From positions 1 through 64,000 of the forward strand of contig NZ_JAOEGU010000002.1 in NCBI RefSeq assembly GCF_025583945.1: a stretch of 64,000 bases of DNA, written 5' to 3'. Below the pieces are notes generated by a model. That model searched no databases, was not told the DNA's origin, and worked only from the letters and a program-made list of their open reading frames with translations. A program made the position numbers and the translations under genes. The first letter of the stretch is position 1; every line of letters begins with the position of its first letter. Origin of the DNA: Methylobacter psychrophilus (GTDB taxonomy: Bacteria; Pseudomonadota; Gammaproteobacteria; Methylococcales; Methylomonadaceae). Positions 56,659 through 64,000 of the stretch are shown here, piece after piece.

Positions 56659-57537
56659 TTAGCGGAGAGTCGACATATCCAAAATAATTTTGTAATCCTT
56701 ATCATTAACCGGGACAAATCTTTCAGCTTTCAACTTACTCAGTAAAGGTGCGATTTCCTCCCCACTATTAAAATATACCGATCGAATTTGTTCTTTAAGT
56801 TTGCTACATAGCTTGTTGCGGTATACCGTTGGTTCATTAGGGATGGGTGCGGATTTCCATAGTACTCTAAAATCATTGCGGTTGAACATACCTTGAGTAA
56901 TGCTTTCATCCAGAAGGGCGCTGGATACAAAAGCGGCTTGGGTATGTCCATTTAGAACACTTTGAGCAGATCGGTCATGTGATCCGGAATACACAATGCC
57001 GCCAAAAAAGTCTTCCAATGGCATGCCGGTATTCCTGGAAAAAAGCACTCGTGGAATTAAAGCGCCTGAAGCGCTAGCAGGATCAACAAGGCTAACCTTT
57101 TTTTTTGCCAACGAATTGATGTCTTTGTATGGGCTGTTGGCTTTGACGATAAGCAGTGAATGGTAATTTACGCCTTCTTCATTAAAGGTACCCTGAGGGC
57201 GGGCATAAGTGGCAAATACTTCAATTGATGAATCCCGATGCTTGGCCTGCGCGTAGGCTGCCGGACCCATTTCGGCAAAATCAATCTGTTCCGATAGCAG
57301 TCCTTCAATTGCTGTGTCGTATGAGGTGGGTAGTATGATTTCAATTTTCCGACCAATTTTTTTCTCCATAAAATTTAGTAAAGATCGATAATGTTGCGCT
57401 TGTTCGATTGTGTTTGTCTTGGTCATAAAAGAAAAATGCAATGGATTAGGGTTACTACATTTTTCCGCCTGCGCCACTGGTATATGAAAAACAAACACCA
57501 GAACCAGGGTAAGGATTAAAAAGTGCTTCACGGGCAT
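56659..57537 (-). CDS. PhnD-like phosphonate/phosphite-type substrate-binding protein
   Basis: 292 residues. Sec signal 1-24 ([12 protein letters not shown]). PhnD fold: [20 protein letters not shown], a [20 protein letters not shown] segment, [36 protein letters not shown] and [20 protein letters not shown]. PhnD proteins usually serve an ABC importer, but no permease or ATPase is here. It overlaps by ten bases the start of the downstream-numbered GGDEF-EAL gene's end, so both are one transcript. This layout suggests it works as a periplasmic input for the c-di-GMP enzyme rather than for uptake. Confidence 0.85.
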   Translation of the reverse strand: MPVKHFLILTLVLVFVFHIPVAQAEKCSNPNPLHFSFMTKTNTIEQAQHYRSLLNFMEKKIGRKIEIILPTSYDTAIEGLLSEQIDFAEMGPAAYAQAKHRDSSIEVFATYARPQGTFNEEGVNYHSLLIVKANSPYKDINSLAKKKVSLVDPASASGALIPRVLFSRNTGMPLEDFFGGIVYSGSHDRSAQSVLNGHTQAAFVSSALLDESITQGMFNRNDFRVLWKSAPIPNEPTVYRNKLCSKLKEQIRSVYFNSGEEIAPLLSKLKAERFVPVNDKDYKIILDMSTLR

Positions 57538-60020
57538 AGTTTCTCCTTGATTAATAATTGCCTTATTGCATTGTCAGGGACAGGGCGACTGAAAAAATAA
57601 CCCTGTACTTCGTCACAGCCCGATGCTCTCAAATAGACCAACTGTTCGCTGGTTTCGACACCCTCAGCAACGACCCGCATCCCCAAGTTATGAGCTAACG
57701 CAATGGTAGACGTCACAATCACCGCATCGTCGTGACTATTGCGAATGTTTGAGATAAAGCTTCGATCAATCTTGATAGTATGGATGGGCAAATTTTTTAT
57801 ATAGCCCAAACTGGAGAAACCGGTACCGAAATCATCAAGGGCGATATGTATTCCAGAATCTGCTATATGATTAAGGATGGTTTTAGCCGTCTCAATGTTT
57901 TCTACCAGGCTACTTTCCGTCAATTCTATCTGTAGATACTTTGATTCAAGACCATATTGGTCCAAGCATTGAGTAAGGTATTTAGCGAGTGTATCGCTTT
58001 TAAGCTGTTGCCCGGAAACATTGATTGCCACTGGTACGATTGGTATCCCTGCAGATTTCCATGCGGAAATTTGACGGCAACTGGCTTCTATCACCCAGTT
58101 TCCCAGTTCGATGATATGCCCGGTATTTTCTGCCAAAGGGATAAAAGTATTCGGAAATATTAGTCCGTGCTCAGGATGCTGCCAACGCACCAAGGCTTCA
58201 AGCCCAACAATTTGATATGAAGAAAGGTCAATTTTCGGCTGAAAATGTAATACAAATTCGCCATTTTTTATTGCCGTAGAAAAATGTTGATCTAAAGTGA
58301 ACTCAAGAATATTTTCAGTATTAAGGCTGGCATCAAAGAATGTATAGGAGCGGTTTTTGGAGTGTTTGGATTGGTACATGGCCAAATCTGCATTTTTCAT
58401 AAGAGCAATCATATCATTACCATCACGTGGAAAAATGGCGATGCCAACACTGGGATAAATTTGTAAATCATGACTCGCCAAGTCAATGCAGGGTTGGCTT
58501 ACCGTTTCAACTATTTTTTTAGCTACACCAGTGATATCACTTTCATTTTGTAGTCCGGTTAGCAAGATTACAAACTCATCCCCGCCAAAGCGCGCAATCA
58601 CATCAGTCTTGCGTAGCGTTAATTGAAGCCGGGTAGCAACGGTTTGCAAAAGTAAATCACCTACGTGATGGCCCAAGCTATCGTTGATTGCCTTGAACCG
58701 ATCCAGATCAATAAATAATACGGCATAATGCAAGCGGTTACGTTTTGCATTAATTAGATATCTGCTGGCTAATTCTGTGAATTTGTTTCGGGTATAAAGG
58801 CCGGTCAAGTAATCAGTTTCTGCCAGATCGAAAGCTTTTTGCTTCTCATCATGGAGTTTCAAGATAAGTTCGTTTTTATCAATTTCTGATGCAACCAATG
58901 CCATGAAGGCTCGCTGTTTTCGCTGGATAGCAAACGCAATTAATATCATGGAGATGATAACCACCATCGTTAAAAAAAATACCAGCAGTAGCGCTTCTCT
59001 TTTTTTCTCTCTGAAACTCTTCAACATCTCATTGATTTCCTGACTTACAATAATAGAGAAGGGATGCCGGTCTGAATGCTGGTAAGTGATTATGCGAGAA
59101 ACTTGATCTTGAAAAAGTGGCTTAAAATGAACGAAAGGGTTTGTCGAGTTGGCGGTGGTAATGTTTGATGTTATCAATGCACTCCCACCAAATTCAAGCC
59201 CGGCTATACTGGCACGGGCAATTTCCTGGCCATCATCTCTCACAATATTGATGATCTCAGTCATACTCATTGCCAAGTTTTGATTAAGGCGTAAAAGATA
59301 ACCAAGGTCTAGGACCAAAAGAAGTACACCAGTATTTTCTTCGCGGCTATCCTTGACGAGATAAAGCAGGGGGATTTGCCACGCATCAGAAAGTGTTTTT
59401 GGTATGGGTCCAAAAACCATTCCAGACTTAACATTCTGTATGTCAATTGCCAGCCTTTGCTGAATGACATTATTTAATGTCGCATCAGGTAGTGACGGAG
59501 CGGAAGAGAAGATCTTTTGACCATGCCGATCATAAATTTCAATTCGGTTGAAGGCTTGATCAGTGCCAAGCATGGCAGTTATTCGGGTTTGGGTAAGGGT
59601 GTTTTGCTGATTTTCCAGTAATTGAGAGCTAAAGGCGCTGAAGAGTTTTCCTCGATCAAGCAACTGGTTGAGATTTTCAGAAACAGTTGCTGACAGGTTA
59701 TGCTGGAAAGATTTTGTGTTTTCAATTACTAATCGTTCTTGGTTTTCAATGCTTTGTAATATGTATAACCAAATTGCCAGAAGCATTAGTAATGACAGGC
59801 TTGCCGCTCCGAGCATTAAACGCCTCCAACTATTGTGAGGGCCAAATAAAAATAGTTTGCCAAATACTCCTGAAATTGATCTGAACATTTGCAACCTTGT
59901 TTTTGCAAAGCTTTCATAATACAGCATGGATATTACAAAATTATGAATTTTAGCAATGACAGGCTCCAACATTCTGTAAAGTCTTTCAAGGGCTTGTGAA
60001 AAAGATTGACAGTTTGTCAC
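57528..60020 (-). CDS. Membrane-bound GGDEF-EAL cyclic-di-GMP enzyme with periplasmic sensor
   Basis: 830 residues. Two membrane helices (about 68-88, [20 protein letters not shown]; about 345-365, [20 protein letters not shown]) enclose a Cache-like periplasmic domain (about 90-340). Then GGDEF (about 425-580; FGGDEF near 479-483 with inhibitory-site RKTD five residues before) and EAL (about 590-825; [10 protein letters not shown] near 606, [19 protein letters not shown]). Both active sites look complete, so it can make and break c-di-GMP. The start is uncertain: ATGs at codons 32 and 45 would give a shorter tail. It is the first gene of a two-gene transcript with the PhnD-like protein, and is the only c-di-GMP enzyme seen in the window. 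Confidence 0.9.
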   Translation of the reverse strand: MTNCQSFSQALERLYRMLEPVIAKIHNFVISMLYYESFAKTRLQMFRSISGVFGKLFLFGPHNSWRRLMLGAASLSLLMLLAIWLYILQSIENQERLVIENTKSFQHNLSATVSENLNQLLDRGKLFSAFSSQLLENQQNTLTQTRITAMLGTDQAFNRIEIYDRHGQKIFSSAPSLPDATLNNVIQQRLAIDIQNVKSGMVFGPIPKTLSDAWQIPLLYLVKDSREENTGVLLLVLDLGYLLRLNQNLAMSMTEIINIVRDDGQEIARASIAGLEFGGSALITSNITTANSTNPFVHFKPLFQDQVSRIITYQHSDRHPFSIIVSQEINEMLKSFREKKREALLLVFFLTMVVIISMILIAFAIQRKQRAFMALVASEIDKNELILKLHDEKQKAFDLAETDYLTGLYTRNKFTELASRYLINAKRNRLHYAVLFIDLDRFKAINDSLGHHVGDLLLQTVATRLQLTLRKTDVIARFGGDEFVILLTGLQNESDITGVAKKIVETVSQPCIDLASHDLQIYPSVGIAIFPRDGNDMIALMKNADLAMYQSKHSKNRSYTFFDASLNTENILEFTLDQHFSTAIKNGEFVLHFQPKIDLSSYQIVGLEALVRWQHPEHGLIFPNTFIPLAENTGHIIELGNWVIEASCRQISAWKSAGIPIVPVAINVSGQQLKSDTLAKYLTQCLDQYGLESKYLQIELTESSLVENIETAKTILNHIADSGIHIALDDFGTGFSSLGYIKNLPIHTIKIDRSFISNIRNSHDDAVIVTSTIALAHNLGMRVVAEGVETSEQLVYLRASGCDEVQGYFFSRPVPDNAIRQLLIKEKLCP

Positions 60021-60680
60021 GATTAGGTAGTGTTTAAGTCTGATGGTTACTGTGATGTGACTTTAAGTAATAGCTTTAGATACCAACCAGATATTCACTG
60101 GAAATTATGACTATATCTTCCTTGTAGACTGCTGCCGGTAACAAGGTCCAGTTTGGATTCACAATTCGTAGCCTGGCTTTATAGTAGCTTTATACTATGT
60201 TAATAGAATTATAGGTAGTTACATGGAACATTACAGAAACTTATAATCTTGATTACTAGTCACAAACAGACCTGTCTGCTATCCACATCATCAAGAGAAT
60301 TATATTATAAATCAAATGATTGACTATATTGTCAAATCGACAATGACGGGTAATCATGAATAGTAAATAGCTGTTCGTAACATCGTTGAATACCAACAAA
60401 AATCCTGCGCTACTTGGGTATATTTATGCTTGGGTATCATCTAAAATTAAGGTTCACCATAATGCCCAGCTATCCACATTATTAGCTATAGTGGATAAAG
60501 AAACTTTTTCTTTATCCACTATATAAATATGGTATCTTTCTTCCTGAGTTAGAGGGTTGAGTGTTTTTTATTGGAAAGCGTTCTGGTTTTTTGTTTTGGT
60601 TGACGAAAATCATGGCTTCTAACCTTTTTAAGCGGTGGTGCATTTATTAGATAAATTGACGATACTTACGGAGTGATAAA
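60021..60680. other. Divergent region between the GGDEF-EAL and scpA genes
   Basis: About 660 AT-rich bases without a gene. It contains the long hairpin at 60487-60523 and probably the promoters of both flanking transcripts. No riboswitch was recognised. Confidence 0.4.
60487..60523. repeat. Perfect 17-bp stem hairpin upstream of scpA
   Basis: TATAGTGGATAAAGAAA (60487-60503) and its exact complement (60507-60523) with a 3-nt loop. No T-tract follows on either strand, so not a simple terminator; it may be a leader structure or a dispersed repeat. Confidence 0.7.
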
Positions 60681-62819
60681 ATGGATGAGAAATTGGATCA
60701 GTGGAAAGAATTAGCTAACTCTGAAGTAAAAAGAATGGGTAAGACTGTCGATGATTTGGTTTCCAAGACCTTGGAAGGTATTGATATCAAGGCACTTTAT
60801 ACCTCTGAAGATATTAAAAATTTAGAAACCATTGATTCCCTGCCGGGTATTTCTCCCTTTGTCCGTGGCCCGAAAGCTACCATGTATACCGCCAGACCTT
60901 GGACAATCAGGCAGTATGCCGGTTTTTCCACTGCCAAAGAATCCAATGCTTTTTATCGCAAGAACTTGGCTGCAGGCCAAAAAGGTCTTTCTGTAGCGTT
61001 TGATTTGGCAACTCATCGTGGCTACGATTCCGATAATCCCCGTGTAGAAGGCGATGTTGGTAAGGCTGGCGTAGCAGTTGATAGCGTTGAAGATATGAAA
61101 GTGTTGTTTGATCAGATTCCTCTTGATCAGATGTCGGTTTCCATGACCATGAACGGGGCCGTTATCCCGGTTTTAGCCTTTTATATTGTTGCTGCAGAAG
61201 AACAAGGTGTGGCACAAGCATTATTAACCGGTACGATTCAGAACGATATCTTGAAGGAATATCTGTGCCGTAATACTTATATTTATCCGCCGACGCCCTC
61301 GATGCGGATTATTTCCGACATAATTGAATATTGTTCAAACAATATGCCCCGTTATAACACGATTAGTATCAGTGGCTACCACATGGGTGAAGCGGGTGCG
61401 AACTGTGTTCAGCAAGTGGCATTTACTATTGCCGATGGTATTGAATATATAAAGGCTGCCATCAAGGCCGGTCTGAAAATTGATGATTTTGCGCCGCGTC
61501 TCTCGTTCTTTTTTGGCATAGGCATGAATTTGTTTATGAACGTGGCCATGCTGCGTGCAGCCCGTTTCCTATGGAGTGATGCAGTCGAACAGTTTGGTGG
61601 CAATGAGCAATCCAAGGCCCTGCGTACTCACAGCCAAACCTCTGGTTGGAGTTTAACCGAGCAAGATCCCTATAACAATATTATCAGAACGACCATTGAA
61701 GCCTTATCGGCAACGCTGGGTGGAACGCAATCCTTGCATACCAATGCCTTTGATGAAGCGCTGGGTTTGCCAACCGAGTTCTCTGCCCGCATTGCCCGTA
61801 ATACCCAGATTATTCTGCAAGAAGAGTCCGAGATTTGTAACACCGTTGACCCATTGGCCGGCTCTTACTATGTTGAAGCGCTGACGGATACCATCGTTCA
61901 GGAAGCCCGCAAGATTATGGCCCAAATCGATACTGCAGGCGGTATGGCCAGAGCCATTGAGCTGGGGATTCCCAAGCATATGATTGAAGAGGCGGCAGCA
62001 GAAACGCAATCGCTGATTGATCAAGGCAAACGTGTCATTGTGGGCGTCAATAAGTACAAGTTGCAAAAAGAAGAAGCCGTTAATGTTATGGAAATTGATA
62101 ATCAAGCAGTTCGCGAAGAGCAAATTGCCAACTTGCAGCAGATTAAGCTCGCCCGTAACAGTGCCGATGTTAAAGAGACTTTGGCGAAAATTCGTGTTGT
62201 TGCCAAAGAGGGTGGTAATTTGCTGGCAGCAGCTATCGACGCGGCTCGTGTTCGCGCTACTCTGGGTGAAATTTCTGATGCGATGGAAACTGTTTTTGGT
62301 CGTTACTTGGTGCCTAGTGAGTGTGTAACGGGTGTCATTTCCAGAGAGTATCATAACAGTGAAAAAGGAGCCTGTGAGTTTGACGAGGTTAAGCAGTTGG
62401 TTGATGATTACGCTAACAACGAGGGTCGGCGTCCACGGATTTTGATTGCCAAGATGGGGCAAGATGGACATGATCGTGGTGCAAAAGTGATAGCCAGTGC
62501 GTACTCTGATTTTGGCTTTGATGTTGATTTGAGTCCGATGTTTTCGACACCGGAAGAAATTGCCAAACTGGCGGTAGAAAATGATGTGCATTTTGTGGGC
62601 GCGTCTTCTCTGGCTGCCGGACACAAGACGCTGGTACCTGAGTTGATTAAACAATTGCAGGCGTTTGGCCGTGGCGATATTAAAGTGATTGTCGGTGGGG
62701 TGATTCCGCCACAGGATTACGATTATTTGCTGGAGCGTGGTGTAGCCAAAATTTATGGTCCGGGAACGCAGATGATCAAGTGTGTCCGTGAAGCGATGGA
62801 GCTTTTGAACCAAGAATGA
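60681..62819 (+). CDS. scpA: Methylmalonyl-CoA mutase
   Basis: 712 residues, single-chain type. Catalytic TIM barrel about 50-550 ([68 protein letters not shown]) and a cobalamin-binding domain about 580-710 with the lower-ligand motif DGHDRG (596-601). It interconverts succinyl-CoA and R-methylmalonyl-CoA using adenosylcobalamin. CGGAG lies eight bases before the ATG. The next genes are its GTPase chaperone meaB (4-base overlap) and an ScpB-like decarboxylase, giving the sleeping-beauty-mutase order known from E. coli. Confidence 0.96.
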   Translation: MDEKLDQWKELANSEVKRMGKTVDDLVSKTLEGIDIKALYTSEDIKNLETIDSLPGISPFVRGPKATMYTARPWTIRQYAGFSTAKESNAFYRKNLAAGQKGLSVAFDLATHRGYDSDNPRVEGDVGKAGVAVDSVEDMKVLFDQIPLDQMSVSMTMNGAVIPVLAFYIVAAEEQGVAQALLTGTIQNDILKEYLCRNTYIYPPTPSMRIISDIIEYCSNNMPRYNTISISGYHMGEAGANCVQQVAFTIADGIEYIKAAIKAGLKIDDFAPRLSFFFGIGMNLFMNVAMLRAARFLWSDAVEQFGGNEQSKALRTHSQTSGWSLTEQDPYNNIIRTTIEALSATLGGTQSLHTNAFDEALGLPTEFSARIARNTQIILQEESEICNTVDPLAGSYYVEALTDTIVQEARKIMAQIDTAGGMARAIELGIPKHMIEEAAAETQSLIDQGKRVIVGVNKYKLQKEEAVNVMEIDNQAVREEQIANLQQIKLARNSADVKETLAKIRVVAKEGGNLLAAAIDAARVRATLGEISDAMETVFGRYLVPSECVTGVISREYHNSEKGACEFDEVKQLVDDYANNEGRRPRILIAKMGQDGHDRGAKVIASAYSDFGFDVDLSPMFSTPEEIAKLAVENDVHFVGASSLAAGHKTLVPELIKQLQAFGRGDIKVIVGGVIPPQDYDYLLERGVAKIYGPGTQMIKCVREAMELLNQE

Positions 62820-63823
62820 TTAATGCGATGAGTGCCGATGAAATCGTCGCAGAAATTTTAAATGGCAATAGAGCCATTCTTGCCCGGGCCATGACCATCA
62901 TTGAGAGTACGCACCCCAAGCACTATAAACTGGCGGGCGAGATTATCGATAAAGTAATGCCGTTGGTGGGCAAAGCCAGGCGAATCGGTATTACCGGTGT
63001 TCCGGGTGCCGGCAAAAGCACGCTGTTGGAAGTGTTGGGTATGTATTTGATTAATAGTGGTTTAAAAGTAGCTATTATTGCGATTGATCCCAGCAGCAGT
63101 ATTAGTGGCGGTAGTATTCTTGCCGATAAAACCAGAATGACGACTTTGCTTAGAGAGTATAACGCCTTTATCCGTCCTGTTCCCTCCGGCGGGCATTTGG
63201 GCGGGACCAGCCGAAGAACCAGAGAGCTGACTTTTCTTTTGGATGCGGCGGGCTTTGATGTTGTATTTATTGAAACGGTGGGTGTGGGTCAGTCTGAAAT
63301 TGAGGTGGCTAACGTGGTCGACTTTTTCTGTCTGGTGCAAATTGCCGGGGCAGGCGATGAGCTTCAAGGTATTAAAAAAGGGGTCATGGAAGTCGCGGAT
63401 TTAATTATTGTCAACAAGTGCGATGGCGATAATAAAGCGATGGCTGAAATTGCCCGGAGTATGTTTAAAAATGCGTTGCAGATAGTAAAGCCTAAATATA
63501 GTCAATGGCAGGCACAGGCATTAACCTGTAGCGCAAGAGATAATGCGGGAATAAAAAATATTTGGGATGTCGTGGACAGATTTTATGCCACTATGGAGCC
63601 TAATGGAGTCGTAGCGTCAATACGGAAAAGCCAAAATATACGCTGGATGAAACAGCAAATTGAGGAAAATGTAATCAATATGATTTATAGCACTCAGGAT
63701 ATTAAAGAGCTATATAGTAAAGCTAAAGCCCGTGTGGAGAGTAATCAGCTTTCTCCACGAAACGCCGTAGAGACTGTTAGTCAATACATTGTCGAAAAAT
63801 TAACTTATGACGTTTTGAAATGA
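62816..63823 (+). CDS. meaB: Methylmalonyl-CoA mutase-associated GTPase
   Basis: 335 residues of the MeaB/ArgK G3E family. Walker [10 protein letters not shown] (about 61), [27 protein letters not shown] as the switch/G3 region and NKCDGD as the base-specificity motif are intact. It loads and protects the cobalamin of the mutase, using GTP. The first ATG overlaps the scpA stop; the second Met (four codons on) is also possible. Its stop overlaps the scpB start (ATGA). Confidence 0.95.
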   Translation: MINAMSADEIVAEILNGNRAILARAMTIIESTHPKHYKLAGEIIDKVMPLVGKARRIGITGVPGAGKSTLLEVLGMYLINSGLKVAIIAIDPSSSISGGSILADKTRMTTLLREYNAFIRPVPSGGHLGGTSRRTRELTFLLDAAGFDVVFIETVGVGQSEIEVANVVDFFCLVQIAGAGDELQGIKKGVMEVADLIIVNKCDGDNKAMAEIARSMFKNALQIVKPKYSQWQAQALTCSARDNAGIKNIWDVVDRFYATMEPNGVVASIRKSQNIRWMKQQIEENVINMIYSTQDIKELYSKAKARVESNQLSPRNAVETVSQYIVEKLTYDVLK

Positions 63824-64000
63824 ATCACTATGAATTTGTAAAGGTTGAACTCAAAGACAGGGTCGCTATTATCGAGTTTAATTATATAAAGAAATTGAAT
63901 GCGTTGAGCGAATGTTTTATTCAAGATATTTTAAAAGCATTGGCAGACTTAAATGTTCCGGAGGTTCGTTGTGTTATTCTGCGAGCGCCCAAGGGCAGCA
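63820..64000 (+). CDS. scpB: Methylmalonyl-CoA decarboxylase-like crotonase, cut by the window edge
   Basis: The first 60 codons are visible: [20 protein letters not shown], then NYIKKLNALSECFIQDI and VRCVILRAPKGS. This is the start of an enoyl-CoA hydratase/isomerase-fold protein, and after scpA-meaB the expected member is ScpB, which decarboxylates methylmalonyl-CoA to propionyl-CoA. The catalytic part is outside the window, so the specific call relies on the neighbours. Confidence 0.8.
   Translation, partial: MNHYEFVKVELKDRVAIIEFNYIKKLNALSECFIQDILKALADLNVPEVRCVILRAPKGS

Noticed and set aside
61704-62813. 369-codon ORF antisense to scpA
   Set aside because: Low-complexity, Arg/His/Asn-rich translation with no family signal; an antisense shadow of a clear mutase gene.

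Overview
The window looks like the chromosome of a gammaproteobacterial methanotroph or close methylotroph, of Methylobacter/Methylomonas type. This rests on a tetrahydromethanopterin (H4MPT) biosynthesis cluster at 47.8-51.0 kb, a VPLPA-CTERM/exosortase exopolysaccharide locus, two-partner secretion genes and otherwise gammaproteobacterial housekeeping genes. The taxon is inferred from gene content only. No rRNA, tRNA or CRISPR array was seen.

Layout. 0-1.5 kb: transposase remains (a cut-off HTH_Tnp_4 transposase and the tail of an IS630-type transposase) and a repeat-rich gene-free stretch. 1.5-9.4 kb: a DUF4347 type-I-secreted repeat protein, a ribbon-helix-helix-like protein, a VPLPA-CTERM protein sharing a nearly identical domain with the DUF4347 protein, and a secreted PstS-like protein. 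9.7-30.4 kb: a surface-export cluster of a TpsB transporter, a 3.3 kilo-residue FHA-like TpsA, a DUF2341-LamG-ExbB fusion, ExbD, a TonB-like protein, a porin, a periplasmic coiled-coil protein and a TPR lipoprotein. Cyclic-di-GMP-I (GEMM-I) riboswitch candidates precede both the VPLPA-CTERM gene and the giant adhesin.

30.9-40.7 kb: an exopolysaccharide/exosortase locus. One strand carries the Wza-type exporter, outer-membrane barrel, Wzz-type chain-length protein, a BY-kinase-like ATPase with a degenerate P-loop and a VPLPA-CTERM metalloprotease. The other strand carries an exosortase-EpsI fusion and the GDP-mannose-to-GDP-fucose pair gmd-fcl. 40.8-46.8 kb: housekeeping genes (GIY-YIG nuclease, def, a methyltransferase-polyphosphate kinase fusion, an ACC-deaminase-like PLP enzyme, a YedK/HMCES protein) and a RelE/Phd toxin-antitoxin pair. 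46.9-52.3 kb: folP, divergent from four H4MPT-cofactor genes, then ispG. 53.2-60.0 kb: signalling genes, namely a soluble tandem-Cache-CheW protein, a DUF2956 protein and an overlapping PhnD-like/GGDEF-EAL pair. 60.7 kb to the edge: scpA-meaB-scpB (methylmalonyl-CoA mutase operon), cut off in scpB.

How it fits together. Most of the first 40 kb builds and displays large surface molecules (T1SS, TPS, exosortase, polysaccharide). Cyclic-di-GMP appears to be the common signal, through the two riboswitches here and the GGDEF-EAL enzyme at 57.5-60.0 kb. The most unusual assembly is the TPS adhesin system flanked by its own ExbB-ExbD-TonB motor whose ExbB carries an extracytoplasmic DUF2341-LamG head. 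I found no described function for this combination from memory and flag it as the main candidate for a new system. Many intergenic spaces carry hairpin or MITE-like repeats, one with 17-bp terminal inverted repeats and a 4-bp target duplication.
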